Positions 9,301-16,933 of a DNA stretch of 64,000 nucleotides are shown piece by piece; the stretch's first letter is position 1, and each line of letters begins with the position of its first letter. The DNA is from Streptomyces sp. GESEQ-35. GTDB lineage: Bacteria > Actinomycetota > Actinomycetes > Streptomycetales > Streptomycetaceae. The position numbers were made by a program, and so were the translations under genes. Where the stretch lies: contig NZ_JAFFSX010000014.1 of assembly GCF_017948485.1 (NCBI RefSeq), forward strand, positions 170,021 to 234,020, written 5' to 3'. Below the pieces are notes generated by a model. The model saw only the letters and a list, made by a program, of their open reading frames with translations, had not been told where the DNA came from and did not search any database.

Positions 9301-10890
9301 GATCGTCGCCGGGGTCGGGGGCAAGGCCATCGCGACGATTCGCTCCGGGCCCGCGCCCAGTTCGATCAGTAGCCTGGCCAGGCGGTTGGCCTCGGAGTTC
9401 AGCTCCGCGAAGGTCAGCCGCTCACCGTTCCCGACCACGGCTACCGCGTCCGGCGTCCGTGCCACCTGGGCCTCCAGTACCTGCGGCATGGTCGCGTGCC
9501 GTATCGGCAGCCGCTCCCCCACACCTGCCGCCAGCAGTGCCGCGCGCTCCTCTACTTCGAGCACATCCAGTGCGGCCAGCGGCGTGTCAGGTGCCGCCAC
9601 CACCGCCCGCACCAGTCGCTCGAACCGCCGGGCCAGCCGCTCCACCGCCGACCGGTTGTAGGAGTCGGGTCGGAATTCGAAGACAACGCCCAACTGCCGC
9701 TCAGCCAGCACCGCCAGCGTGAGGGGATAGTGGGTGGCACCGGCACCCTTCACCTCGACGATCCGCAGCCCGGCAGCCGACTCGGCCTCGGCGACCGCCG
9801 TCTCGTCGATGGGATAGTTCTCGAAGACGAGCAGCGTGTCGAACAAGTCCCCTGCCCCGGCCACGCGTTGGATCTCCGTGAGACCCATGTAGTGGTGGTC
9901 CATCAGCCGGGACTGCTCGTCCTGCACCCGCCGGAGGAATGCGTTCACGGGCTCGTACGGCGGTACGGACACCCGTACCGGCACGGTGTTGATGAACAGC
10001 CCGATCATCGACTCGACACCGGCCAGTTCGGCGGGCCGCCCCGCCACCGTGGCACCGAAGACCACATCGTCCCGGCCGGTCAGGCGGGCCAGCAGCAGCG
10101 CCCACAGGCCCTGTACGACCGTGTTGACGGTGATGCCGCGGCTTCGGGCCAACGTCTGGACGTCGGCGGTCAGTTGCTCGGAGAGGCGGAGGGTGTGCAG
10201 CTCGGGCTGTACGGGGACGAGCCCGGCCGCCGAGGGTGCCAGCAGGGTCGGCGTGACCCCGGCCAGCCCCTCCCGCCAGGCCCCGGCGGAGGCGTCCCGG
10301 TCGCGTGCGGCGAGCCAGGCGAGGAAGTCGCGGTAGGGGCGTACGGCAGGCAGGGGGGCCGACCGGCCGGGGGCGAGCTGGGCGGCGTACAGCTGGAGCA
10401 GCTCCCGTACCAGCAGCGGGATCGACCAGCCGTCGAGCAGCAGATGGTGGTTGGTGAGGATCAGGAGCCAGCGGTCGGCACCCCGGTTCACCAGGGTGAG
10501 GCGCAGCAGCGGTGGGTCGGTCAGGTCGAAGCGGGCCGCGGTGTCCGCGGTGCAGAGCCGGGTCAACTCGGTTTGTTGGTCGGCGTGTTCGGAGAGGTCG
10601 ACGTCGGTCCAGTCGGCGGTGATCTGCTTGAGTACGACCTGCACCGGTTCGTCCAGGTCCTCGTGGAGGAAGGCGCTGCGCAGGTTGGCGTGCCGGGCGA
10701 AGAGTTCCTCGGCGGCGGTGCGCAGCAGCGCGGGACGGAGCGGTCCCTCGATCTCCACCAGTGACTGCATGGTGTAGACGTCCTGGGCGCCCTCGTCGAA
10801 CAGGGCGTGGAACAGCAGGCCCTGTTGCAGCGGGGACAGCGGCAGCACGTCCTCGACCAGGGAGCCGTCCTCCCCAGGCGCGTTGCTCAT
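6379..10890 (-). CDS. NRPS module with epimerization domain (C-A-T-E)
   Basis: 1,503 residues from the ATG at 10890, chosen for its GGAGG site and its ATGA overlap with the upstream NRPS. C (PLSPLQQG near 20, HHLLLDG near 148), A about 460-960 (YTSGSTG near 623, FDASWQ near 672), T (LGGDS near 1010), E about 1075-1490. The E domain shows HHLVTDAASW, EGHGRE, GWFTTAFP and FNYLG, so this residue should be converted to the D form. The A pocket reads DAQEGGLVDK. It shares seven of ten positions with the glutamine code DAQDLGVVDK, but the acidic fourth position is also seen in ornithine and arginine pockets, so I leave the substrate open. A repeat copy is inserted in frame between motifs A2 and A3 (9130-9170). 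Confidence 0.93.
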   Translation of the reverse strand: MSNAPGEDGSLVEDVLPLSPLQQGLLFHALFDEGAQDVYTMQSLVEIEGPLRPALLRTAAEELFARHANLRSAFLHEDLDEPVQVVLKQITADWTDVDLSEHADQQTELTRLCTADTAARFDLTDPPLLRLTLVNRGADRWLLILTNHHLLLDGWSIPLLVRELLQLYAAQLAPGRSAPLPAVRPYRDFLAWLAARDRDASAGAWREGLAGVTPTLLAPSAAGLVPVQPELHTLRLSEQLTADVQTLARSRGITVNTVVQGLWALLLARLTGRDDVVFGATVAGRPAELAGVESMIGLFINTVPVRVSVPPYEPVNAFLRRVQDEQSRLMDHHYMGLTEIQRVAGAGDLFDTLLVFENYPIDETAVAEAESAAGLRIVEVKGAGATHYPLTLAVLAERQLGVVFEFRPDSYNRSAVERLARRFERLVRAVVAAPDTPLAALDVLEVEERAALLAAGVGERLPIRHATMPQVLEAQVARTPDAVAVVGNGERLTFAELNSEANRLARLLIELGAGPERIVAMALPPTPATITTLVAIQKAGAAYLPLDPEWPEDRIAGILADATPVALITTTTASPRQGRGELRDQPQTTCTVVLLDAPATQHRLASTDATNLTGATLLPEHPAYVIYTSGSTGRPKAVVVPHRAITNLFTAHNAALFTPASAGGQPLRIGHAWPTAFDASWQPMLWMFAGHELHLVPEDVRRDPDALRGFLKAHRIEFIELSPSLLGELVAQGGDWQGELKVLGVGGEAVPPELWRTLRDTDGLVAHNLYGPTECTVDSADCDFSLSDRPAIGRPVAGGRLYILDGHLNPVPTGVEGELYIAGEGLARGYLGRPGATASRFMADPFSDRPGARMYRTGDIARWTEHDLVECLGRVDDQVKIRGYRVEPGEIEAVLLDHKLVERAAVVVREDTPGVRRLIAYVVTPAPDEGTAELLRRAVADVLPDYMVPSAFVPVDGFPLTHNGKLDTAALPAPSRSDGPVSEPPRDAVEERLAGLFAGVLGLDAVGVHDSFFALGGDSIVSMRLVSQARAAGLAISPRDVFEEPTVAGLARRAGTGPSRVADPDAGTGDIPLTPMLSWITEQGGPFRGLSQARFLRTPAGMDLGGLHRTVQAVLDRHDLLRATFGAAEDGAWRFHAAPVGAVRAADCVRRIEAERLDHTAMGTLVPDAFDELVAELDPAAGAVARLLWFDAGEGREGRLLVVLHHLVTDAASWGVLVADLVAAWEGTRLSPRGTSVKEWAQALRAEARTPRRTAELALWKGILDRPEPPLGSAPLDPARDTRDMVGRHWTTLGPDVTTPLVSGSVQETLLTALALAVPDWRGSPDTSVLIALEGHGREEQLLPGADLSATLGWFTTAFPVRLDPGPPSGTDQVRRIRDQLAALPDKGIGHGLLRHLNPETAAVLAQLPEPQIEFNYLGRMTMGERGDSAVFTSAPETGAMGSGADPGMAAPYPLVVDAVITDGPDLRVCWQWPERLFTEPEIQRLAELWTSSLQRLLKGEVR
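9130..9170 (-). repeat. Second in-frame copy of the Streptomyces interspersed repeat, in an NRPS A domain
   Basis: On the minus strand it reads GCCCC-GTCA-GGGGC, then gcggggaactgcgcgaccag. It matches the copy at 2601-2643 almost base for base and has the same orientation. It is translated as SPRQGRGELRDQPQTT in the variable loop ahead of the YTSGSTG motif (about residues 573-587). The flanking A-domain motifs are intact, so the insertion is probably tolerated. Confidence 0.8.
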
Positions 10891-13800
10891 CGGGTCCTCC
10901 ACCTCGCCTTGACGTTGTCGAGCTGCGACTGGCTGAGCGACACCAGCGGTGCTGCGGTCGCCGTGAACCCTTCGGGCGCGGGTCCCTCATCGGCATGGGC
11001 GGCGAGGCCGGCTGCCGTGCGGTGGGTGAACACGTCCCGGGGAGTGAGGGGCAGGCCCGCCCTGCGGGCGCGGTCGGCGAGGCGGACCGACACGATGCTG
11101 TCGCCGCCGAGTTCGAAGAAGTCGTCGTGCACGCCGACCTGTTGCAACCCGAGCACCTCGGCGAAGAGCCCGCAGAGCACCTTCTCCGGTTCGGTGCGCG
11201 GGGGTTCGAACGTGCTCGCCTCGGTGAAGTCGGGGGCGGGCAGGGCGCGGCGGTCGAGCTTGCCGCTGGGAGTGCGGGGCAGCGCGTCCAGGACCACGAC
11301 GGCGGACGGTACGAGGTGGCCGGGGAGGCGTTCGGCCAGCGCCCGGCGCAGGGCCACCGGGTCGACGCCGGCGCCGGGTTCCGGCACGACGTAGGCCACC
11401 AGTCGCCGGGGCGCCGAGCCGTCCTCGCGGGCCACGACCGCGGCCCGGCCCACTCCCGGCAGCTGCCGTGCGGCCGTCTCGATCTCGCCGGGCTCGACCC
11501 GGAAGCCTCTGATCTTCACCTGGTCGTCGGCACGGCCGAGGAACTCCACGGTGCCGTCGGCGCGCAGCCGGGCCAGGTCTCCGGTCCGGTAGAGGCGGCC
11601 GCCGGGCGGGCCGAAGGGGTCGGCGGTGAAGCGTTCGGCGGTGCGACCGGGCTGGTCGAGGTAGCCGCGGGCGAGGCCGACCCCGGCGAGGTACAGCTCA
11701 CCGGTCGCGCCGACGGGGACAGGTTGCAGGAACGGGTCGAGGACGTGGACGCGCGTGTTGGCGATCGGCCGGCCCAGTGGGACGGAGCCCTCGCCGCCGC
11801 CGTACTCCTGCATGAGGCTGTCTCCGGCTGCTTCGGAGCAGCCGTAGAGGTTGATCAGCCGGGCGTGTGGCCAACGGCGGGCCAGCGCCTCGGCCAGCTC
11901 GCCGGGGAGGGGTTCGCCGCTGGAGATCCAGGTGCGTACGGAGGTGAAGGAGTCCGGCGGGGCGGATTCGACCAGGGTCGTGTAGAGGCTGGGGACCGCG
12001 GTGAGGAGGCTTGCCCGGTGCCGGTCGGCCAGGGCGGCGAGGGCGGTCGGGTCGCTGGTCGCCTCGTCGTCGGCGAGTGCCACGGCCTCGCCCGCGGTCA
12101 GGGCACCGAGCAGTTCGGTGAGACCGTCGATGAAGCTGATCGGGCTCTTGGCCACGCGGACGCCGGGAGTGGTCCGCCGCAACTCCCGGCCCCAGGCGAG
12201 CCGGTTGGCCAGGGCCTGCTGGGTGCCGACCACGCCCTTGGGACGGCCGGTGGAGCCGGAGGTGAAGATGACATACGCCGGGTGCTCGGGCGACACGGGG
12301 ACACGCTCTTCCGGTACGGCCGCTGCCGCGTCGGGGGTGCATACCAACTCCCGGTCGATGCCCAGCTGTTGAGCTGTCGACGTATCGCAGATCACCAGGC
12401 GGGGCTGCGCGTCGCCGAGCATCAGGGCGATGCGGTCGGGCGGATACGCGGGGTCGACCGGCATGCAGGCGGCCCCGGCCTTGAGTACCGCGAGCAACGC
12501 GGTCACCAGGTCGGGGCTGCGGGGCAGGGCCACGGCGACGATCGACTCGGGTCCGGCGCCGCGCGCGGCCAGGGCGGCGGCCAACCGGTCGGCGCGGGCG
12601 TCGAGTTCGGTGAAGGTGACGGTGGTGTCGCCGTCCAGGACGGCGGGGGCGTGCGGGGTGCGGGTGGCCTGGGCCTCGAACAGGGCCCGGACCGTGGGGT
12701 GGGTGAGGGGTTCCACGCGCCCGGACGGAGTCCGGTGCTCTTCCTCGATGAGCCGGGCGACGGGACGCGCCGGGTCCTCGATGAACGTCTGGATCAGGTG
12801 ACGGAGCCGGTCGGCGAGGCCCGTCACCGTCGGCCGGTCCACGGCGGCGGGCTGGTGGGCGAGGGTCAGCGTCAGCCGGGCACCCGGCAGGGCCGTGAGC
12901 GTCAGCGGATAGTGCGTGGCGTCCCGTACGGAGACGTCAGCCATGCGGAGGCCGTCGGGTCCGTTGGATCCCAGAGCGCGTGTGATGCCGTCGTCGTCGA
13001 TGGGGTAGCTCTCGAAGACCAGCAGGGTGTCGAAGAGGACGCCCTGTCCGGCGGCGCGCTGGATGTCGGCGAGGCCGAGGTGCCGGTGGTCGAGCAGCGC
13101 GGACTGCTCGGTCTGGAGACGGGAGAGCAGGGCGGCGACCGGTTCCGCGGGCCGCAGCCGTACGCGTACCGGCAGGGTGTTGATGAAGAGGCCGACCATC
13201 GACTCGATGCCGGGGACTTCGGCGTCACGGCCGGACACGGTGGCGCCGAGGACCACGTCCGTGCGGCCGGTGAGTCTGCCGAGCAGGACGGCCCACAGAC
13301 CCTGGAGCACGGTGCTGACCGTCAGTCCGTGGGCGCGGGCGGTGTCCGTGAGTGCCGCGGTGTCCTGTTCCGACAGCTCCATGACGAGCCGCTCGGGCTG
13401 CTCGACGGGGAGTTCGCGGGCGTCGGGCGCGATGAGTGACGGTTCGTCAAGTTCCGTCAGGGCGGCCCGCCATGCCTGCCGTGCGGCCTCGGGGTCCTGC
13501 CGGGACAGCCAGGCGAGGTAGTCGCGGTAGGGCCGGACCCGGGGCAGGGCGGTGGGGTCGCCACCCGCGGTGTACAGCTGGAAGAGCTCGCGCACGAGGA
13601 CGGGGGCGGACCAGCCGTCCCAGAGCAGATGGTGCGAGGAGAGCACCAACCGGTGGTCCCGCTCGCCGCACACCACCAGCCGGAACCTCAGCAGCGGCGG
13701 GCGGGCCAGGTCGAACCGTTCGTCCCGGTCCTCTGCCAGCAGCCGCTCGAAGGCCTCCTCGCGCTCCCCCGGCGGCCGGGCCGACAGGTCGGTGACGCAC

Positions 13801-14066
13801 CACGGCGTCCTGACCGTGCCCCGGACCACCTGGACCGGGCGCCCGGACCGCTGGGTGCGGAACGCGGCCCGCAGATTGGCGTGCCGTGCGACCAGCGCCT
13901 CGGCGGCCGTGCGCATCCGCTCGGGGTCCAGCGGGCCTTCGAGACGGAGCGTGAGCTGTCCGGTGTAGACGTCCCGGGCGTGTGCGTCGTAGAGCGCGTG
14001 GAAGACCATGCCCTCCTGCATCGGTGACAGAGGGAGTACGTCCTCCACGCCCGGGCGGGCCGCCAT
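10887..14066 (-). CDS. NRPS module (C-A-T), predicted to load beta-alanine
   Basis: 1,059 residues. The ATG at 14066 overlaps the mbtH stop by one base (TGATG), which decides the start. C domain with PLSPMQEG near 10 and HHLLWDG near 142. The A domain has FTSGSTG near 599, an unusual A4 motif FIDGLTELL near 643 and an unusual A5 motif NLYGCSE near 739. A thiolation site LGGDS lies near 984. Aligned to known pockets the ten positions read I-D-T-T-I-S-L-G-D-K, close to the beta-alanine code VDWVISLADK, in which Asp sits at position 236 instead of 235. The same operon carries an aspartate decarboxylase, which makes beta-alanine. No E or TE domain follows T. Confidence 0.92.
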   Translation of the reverse strand: MAARPGVEDVLPLSPMQEGMVFHALYDAHARDVYTGQLTLRLEGPLDPERMRTAAEALVARHANLRAAFRTQRSGRPVQVVRGTVRTPWCVTDLSARPPGEREEAFERLLAEDRDERFDLARPPLLRFRLVVCGERDHRLVLSSHHLLWDGWSAPVLVRELFQLYTAGGDPTALPRVRPYRDYLAWLSRQDPEAARQAWRAALTELDEPSLIAPDARELPVEQPERLVMELSEQDTAALTDTARAHGLTVSTVLQGLWAVLLGRLTGRTDVVLGATVSGRDAEVPGIESMVGLFINTLPVRVRLRPAEPVAALLSRLQTEQSALLDHRHLGLADIQRAAGQGVLFDTLLVFESYPIDDDGITRALGSNGPDGLRMADVSVRDATHYPLTLTALPGARLTLTLAHQPAAVDRPTVTGLADRLRHLIQTFIEDPARPVARLIEEEHRTPSGRVEPLTHPTVRALFEAQATRTPHAPAVLDGDTTVTFTELDARADRLAAALAARGAGPESIVAVALPRSPDLVTALLAVLKAGAACMPVDPAYPPDRIALMLGDAQPRLVICDTSTAQQLGIDRELVCTPDAAAAVPEERVPVSPEHPAYVIFTSGSTGRPKGVVGTQQALANRLAWGRELRRTTPGVRVAKSPISFIDGLTELLGALTAGEAVALADDEATSDPTALAALADRHRASLLTAVPSLYTTLVESAPPDSFTSVRTWISSGEPLPGELAEALARRWPHARLINLYGCSEAAGDSLMQEYGGGEGSVPLGRPIANTRVHVLDPFLQPVPVGATGELYLAGVGLARGYLDQPGRTAERFTADPFGPPGGRLYRTGDLARLRADGTVEFLGRADDQVKIRGFRVEPGEIETAARQLPGVGRAAVVAREDGSAPRRLVAYVVPEPGAGVDPVALRRALAERLPGHLVPSAVVVLDALPRTPSGKLDRRALPAPDFTEASTFEPPRTEPEKVLCGLFAEVLGLQQVGVHDDFFELGGDSIVSVRLADRARRAGLPLTPRDVFTHRTAAGLAAHADEGPAPEGFTATAAPLVSLSQSQLDNVKARWRTR

Positions 14067-14284
14067 CAGGACCCGGCCTCGCGCATGGCCTCGGCCAGGC
14101 TGCGCGGGCGCATGTCCGTCCACTCGCGCTCGATGTACTCCAGACAGGCGTCCCGGCCGTCGGGACCGTGCACGCTCCGCCAGCCGGCGGGGACGAGGGC
14201 GAAGTCGGGCCACAGGGAGTACCGGCCCTCGTCGTTGACCAGGACGCGGAAGACGCCGTTCTCGTCGTCGAACGGGTTGACCAT
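14066..14284 (-). CDS. MbtH-like protein
   Basis: 72 residues, a full-length MbtH family member. It has the signature residues YSLWP, VPAGW, HGP, CLEYIE and WTDMRP. MbtH proteins bind NRPS adenylation domains and are often needed for their solubility or activity. It lies 3 bp after the PanD-like gene and overlaps the first NRPS gene by one base, so it is translated with them. It is the only MbtH gene in the window and may serve several of the A domains. Confidence 0.97.
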   Translation of the reverse strand: MVNPFDDENGVFRVLVNDEGRYSLWPDFALVPAGWRSVHGPDGRDACLEYIEREWTDMRPRSLAEAMREAGS

Positions 14285-14287
14285 GGC

Positions 14288-14773
14288 TCAGTTCCTCTCC
14301 TGTTCGTCCTGCTCGTTCTGTTCGCTGTGTTCGCTGTGTTCGCTGTGTTCGCTGTGTTCGCGGAAGGATCCGGAGAACTGGTCGGGCGCGCCGGGTACCG
14401 GCTCGGCCAGGTCCGCGCCGAGGGCGACGATCCGGTTGGCCTTGTCGACATGGACCACCCGGGGACGATGGGTGGCACGCTCGGACTCGTCGAGCGCGGC
14501 GAAGGACATGATGATCACGAGGTGACCGGGGTGGATGAGATGGGCGGCTGCGCCGTTGACACCGATGACGCCGGTGCCCCGGTCGCCCGCGATGGCATAC
14601 GTGGTGAGTCGGGCGCCGTTGTCGATGTCCACCACCTGGACCTGTTCGCCCTCGACGATGTCGGAGGCGTCCATGAGGTCCTGATCGATGGTCAGGGACC
14701 CCACGTAGTGCAGATCGGCCTGGCTGACGGTGGCGCGATGGATCTTTCCATTGAGCAAGGTGCGGTGCACCAC
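14288..14773 (-). CDS. panD: Aspartate 1-decarboxylase (PanD-like) with a repetitive C-terminal tail
   Basis: 161 residues from a GTG at 14773 preceded by AGGGGG. The protein converts L-aspartate to beta-alanine using a pyruvoyl group made by self-cleavage. The GKIHRATV and ADLHYVGS motifs are present, with cleavage expected at the Gly-Ser of VGS. The first 126 residues or so match PanD. About 35 extra residues follow and end in repeated HSE units. It is the first gene behind an iron box and is followed by mbtH and three NRPS genes. It therefore probably serves siderophore synthesis rather than housekeeping pantothenate supply. Confidence 0.9.
   Translation of the reverse strand: MVHRTLLNGKIHRATVSQADLHYVGSLTIDQDLMDASDIVEGEQVQVVDIDNGARLTTYAIAGDRGTGVIGVNGAAAHLIHPGHLVIIMSFAALDESERATHRPRVVHVDKANRIVALGADLAEPVPGAPDQFSGSFREHSEHSEHSEHSEQNEQDEQERN
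14321..14356 (-). repeat. 9-bp tandem repeat in the PanD tail
   Basis: Four perfect copies of ttcgctgtg (plus strand) occur at 14321-14329, 14330-14338, 14339-14347 and 14348-14356, with a partial fifth. They encode EHS units. Because the unit is a multiple of three, copy-number change would alter tail length without a frameshift. Confidence 0.9.
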
Positions 14774-14791
14774 TACCCCCTGAATCGATAC

Positions 14792-14810
14792 TTAGGTGAG
14801 GCTAACCTAA
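14792..14810 (-). promoter_or_regulatory. Iron box (DmdR/IdeR type) for the panD-mbtH-NRPS operon
   Basis: TTAGGTGAGGCTAACCTAA matches the iron-box consensus TTAGGTTAGGCTAACCTAA at 18 of 19 bases. It lies 19 bp upstream of the PanD-like start and just after the stop of the hydrolase gene. The iron-bound regulator should repress the operon when iron is plentiful. Confidence 0.9.
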
Positions 14811-14811
14811 T

Positions 14812-15633
14812 TCAATCTCTTCGGGTGCGGAAGAAGTCCAGAAGCACACGGTTCACCTCGTCCGGCCGCTCCAGATAGCCGTAGTGGCCGCAGCCCTTGA
14901 TCTCCTGATACGTCGCCGAGGGGATGGCCTCGGCGACCTCGCGGCCCAGGTGCGGGGGCAGGATCACGTCGTCCGCGAAGCCGACGACCAGGCACGGCAC
15001 CTCGATCGCCCGGTAGGCCTCCAGCCTGCCGTCCGGAACGCGCAACTCCAGCTGGGCTCTCGCGCCGGGGCCGACGGCCGGTGGTGAGTACTCGAAGAGC
15101 TCCAGCCAGTCCTGCAACCGCTGTTCGTCGTCCAGGGTGACGGGCGACAGGTTGGTCAGCGCCCGCACCCAGGCCGCGTAGGCCGGCGGCAGCTCCACCC
15201 CGCTGTCGTGCAGGGCGCGTTCGGCTACGGCCATGGCCTCGCGCGGCGCGTCTGTGCGGCCGCGCGTGGCCATCAGCACGCCCTGGCTGACGAGTTCGGG
15301 GCGGGCGAGCATCAACTCCTGGACGACGTACGCCCCCAGGGAGACGCCGACGACCCGGCACGGCGCGAGGTCCAGGTGCTCGATCAGTCCGGCGGTGTCG
15401 GCCACCAGGTCGTCGATCGTGAAGCCCTCGGGGCACTCGTCGCTCGGCGGGATGCCGCGGTTGTCGAAGGTGACGACCCGGTGTCCGGCCTCGACGAGCG
15501 CGGGCACCTGATGGAGGTGCCAGGACCGCCCTCCGGCGGCCCGGCCCATCACCAGGACCACGGGTTCGCCGGTGCCGACGGCGCCCATGTCCTCGTAATG
15601 GAGCCCGATACCGTTGATCTGCGCACTCGGCAT
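14812..15633 (-). CDS. Alpha/beta hydrolase in the siderophore locus
   Basis: About 273 residues from the ATG at 15633, which has AGGTGG nine bases upstream. An in-frame ATG at 15651 overlaps the exporter stop (ATGA) and is a fair alternative. The nucleophile is Ser98 in GVSLG. An Asp in GFADD and a His in GCGHYGY complete a normal catalytic triad. There is no signal peptide, so it should be cytoplasmic. It sits in the operon of salicylate synthase and exporter. It could act as a stand-alone releasing thioesterase, edit misprimed carrier proteins, or hydrolyse the imported siderophore to free iron. The sequence alone does not decide between these. Confidence 0.85.
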   Translation of the reverse strand: MPSAQINGIGLHYEDMGAVGTGEPVVLVMGRAAGGRSWHLHQVPALVEAGHRVVTFDNRGIPPSDECPEGFTIDDLVADTAGLIEHLDLAPCRVVGVSLGAYVVQELMLARPELVSQGVLMATRGRTDAPREAMAVAERALHDSGVELPPAYAAWVRALTNLSPVTLDDEQRLQDWLELFEYSPPAVGPGARAQLELRVPDGRLEAYRAIEVPCLVVGFADDVILPPHLGREVAEAIPSATYQEIKGCGHYGYLERPDEVNRVLLDFFRTRRD

Positions 15634-15647
15634 GACAGGCGCCCACC

Positions 15648-16925
15648 TCATGTCTTCTCTGTCGAGTCAGCGGGTTCCTCGGCGTCCGAGGGCTCGTGCA
15701 GGGTGGCCTTCCGCAACCCCGGCATGGCCACGGCGAGGGTCGCCAGGCCCGCCAGGCAGACGACACCTCCGAGGACGGCCGCACCCGCGGACGACCCCAG
15801 CGCCCTGGCCACCAGGCCCGCTTCCAGGTTGCCCACGGACGGCCCCGCGGTCGCCTGGGCCAGCCAGAGGCTGCCGACCCGGCCCTGGAGACGGTCGGGC
15901 GTGTAGTGCTGGAGGAGCGCCCGGCGCAGGATCTCCGAGGCGGTGTCGCCGAGTCCGGCCAGGGCCAGGAAGGCGAGCGCGGCCCACAGGTTGGGACTGA
16001 GGCCGAAGCAGACGATCGCCACGCCCCACACCGCGACCGCACCGATCAGCGCCCGCCCGGTGTGGTGCACCCGCCCGGTCCAGCCGCTGGTCAGCGCGCC
16101 GAAGAACGAGCCGACGGCGGGGGCGGTGTAGAGCAGTCCGACGGTGGAGGGTCCGCCGCCGAAGTGTTCGGTGCCCAGTTCGGGGAAGAGCGCGTACGGC
16201 ATGGCGAAGACCACCGCGCACACGTCGATCAGCAACAGCCCGGACACGACCTGGTTGCCCCGCAGGAAGCGCAGTCCCTCGGTCATCGCCTTCAGCGGAT
16301 GCTGCGCCTCCACCGTGCCCTCGGGCGGAAGCGCCGGCAGCGGAGCGAGCAGGGCCAGTCCTACGACGTACACCGCCGCGTCGATCGCGAAGCACATCGC
16401 GACCCCCGGGCCCGCCGCGATGACACCCGCGAGCGATGGGCCGATCATGCCGCCGAGTTGAGCGGTGAGCGTGGTCAGCGCGCCGGCCGCGGCCAGCTGG
16501 CCGGGCTGCACGAGGGACGGTGTGGCCGCCATCATGGCGGGCCCGCCGAGTCCGGCCGTCCCGCCGGCGAGGACGGCCGCCACGAAGACGAACCACACCT
16601 TGGGGTCGGGCAGGGCGGCGTTCACCGCGAGTCCCGCGACCACCACGGCGGTGATCGACCGGGTGACGAGCATCACCCGGCGCCGGTCGACCCGGTCGGC
16701 GAGCACGCCGCCGGCGACCAGTCCGACCAGCAGCGAGAGGCCCAGCACCAGGCTCATCAGGCCGACTTGGACCGTCGATCCGGTCAGGGCGTAGACCTGG
16801 AGGCTCGCCGCCACCGAGGTGAGATGCGTGCCGATCATGGAGATCGCCTGGGTGGCGAAGACCAGCCGGAAGTCCCTGCTCGCCTTCAACGGAGCGACGT
16901 CGACGACGACTTCTCCCAGTCTCAC
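15648..16925 (-). CDS. MFS exporter, EntS-like
   Basis: 425 residues from a GTG at 16925, 8 bp after the salicylate synthase. It is a 12-helix major facilitator protein with the loop motif GGVLADRVDRRR between helices 2 and 3. It resembles EntS, the enterobactin exporter, and the related exporters of actinobacterial siderophore clusters. The position between salicylate synthase and hydrolase, with stop-start coupling to the latter, points to export of the finished siderophore across the membrane. Confidence 0.88.
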   Translation of the reverse strand: MRLGEVVVDVAPLKASRDFRLVFATQAISMIGTHLTSVAASLQVYALTGSTVQVGLMSLVLGLSLLVGLVAGGVLADRVDRRRVMLVTRSITAVVVAGLAVNAALPDPKVWFVFVAAVLAGGTAGLGGPAMMAATPSLVQPGQLAAAGALTTLTAQLGGMIGPSLAGVIAAGPGVAMCFAIDAAVYVVGLALLAPLPALPPEGTVEAQHPLKAMTEGLRFLRGNQVVSGLLLIDVCAVVFAMPYALFPELGTEHFGGGPSTVGLLYTAPAVGSFFGALTSGWTGRVHHTGRALIGAVAVWGVAIVCFGLSPNLWAALAFLALAGLGDTASEILRRALLQHYTPDRLQGRVGSLWLAQATAGPSVGNLEAGLVARALGSSAGAAVLGGVVCLAGLATLAVAMPGLRKATLHEPSDAEEPADSTEKT

Positions 16926-16933
16926 GCCGGCCC

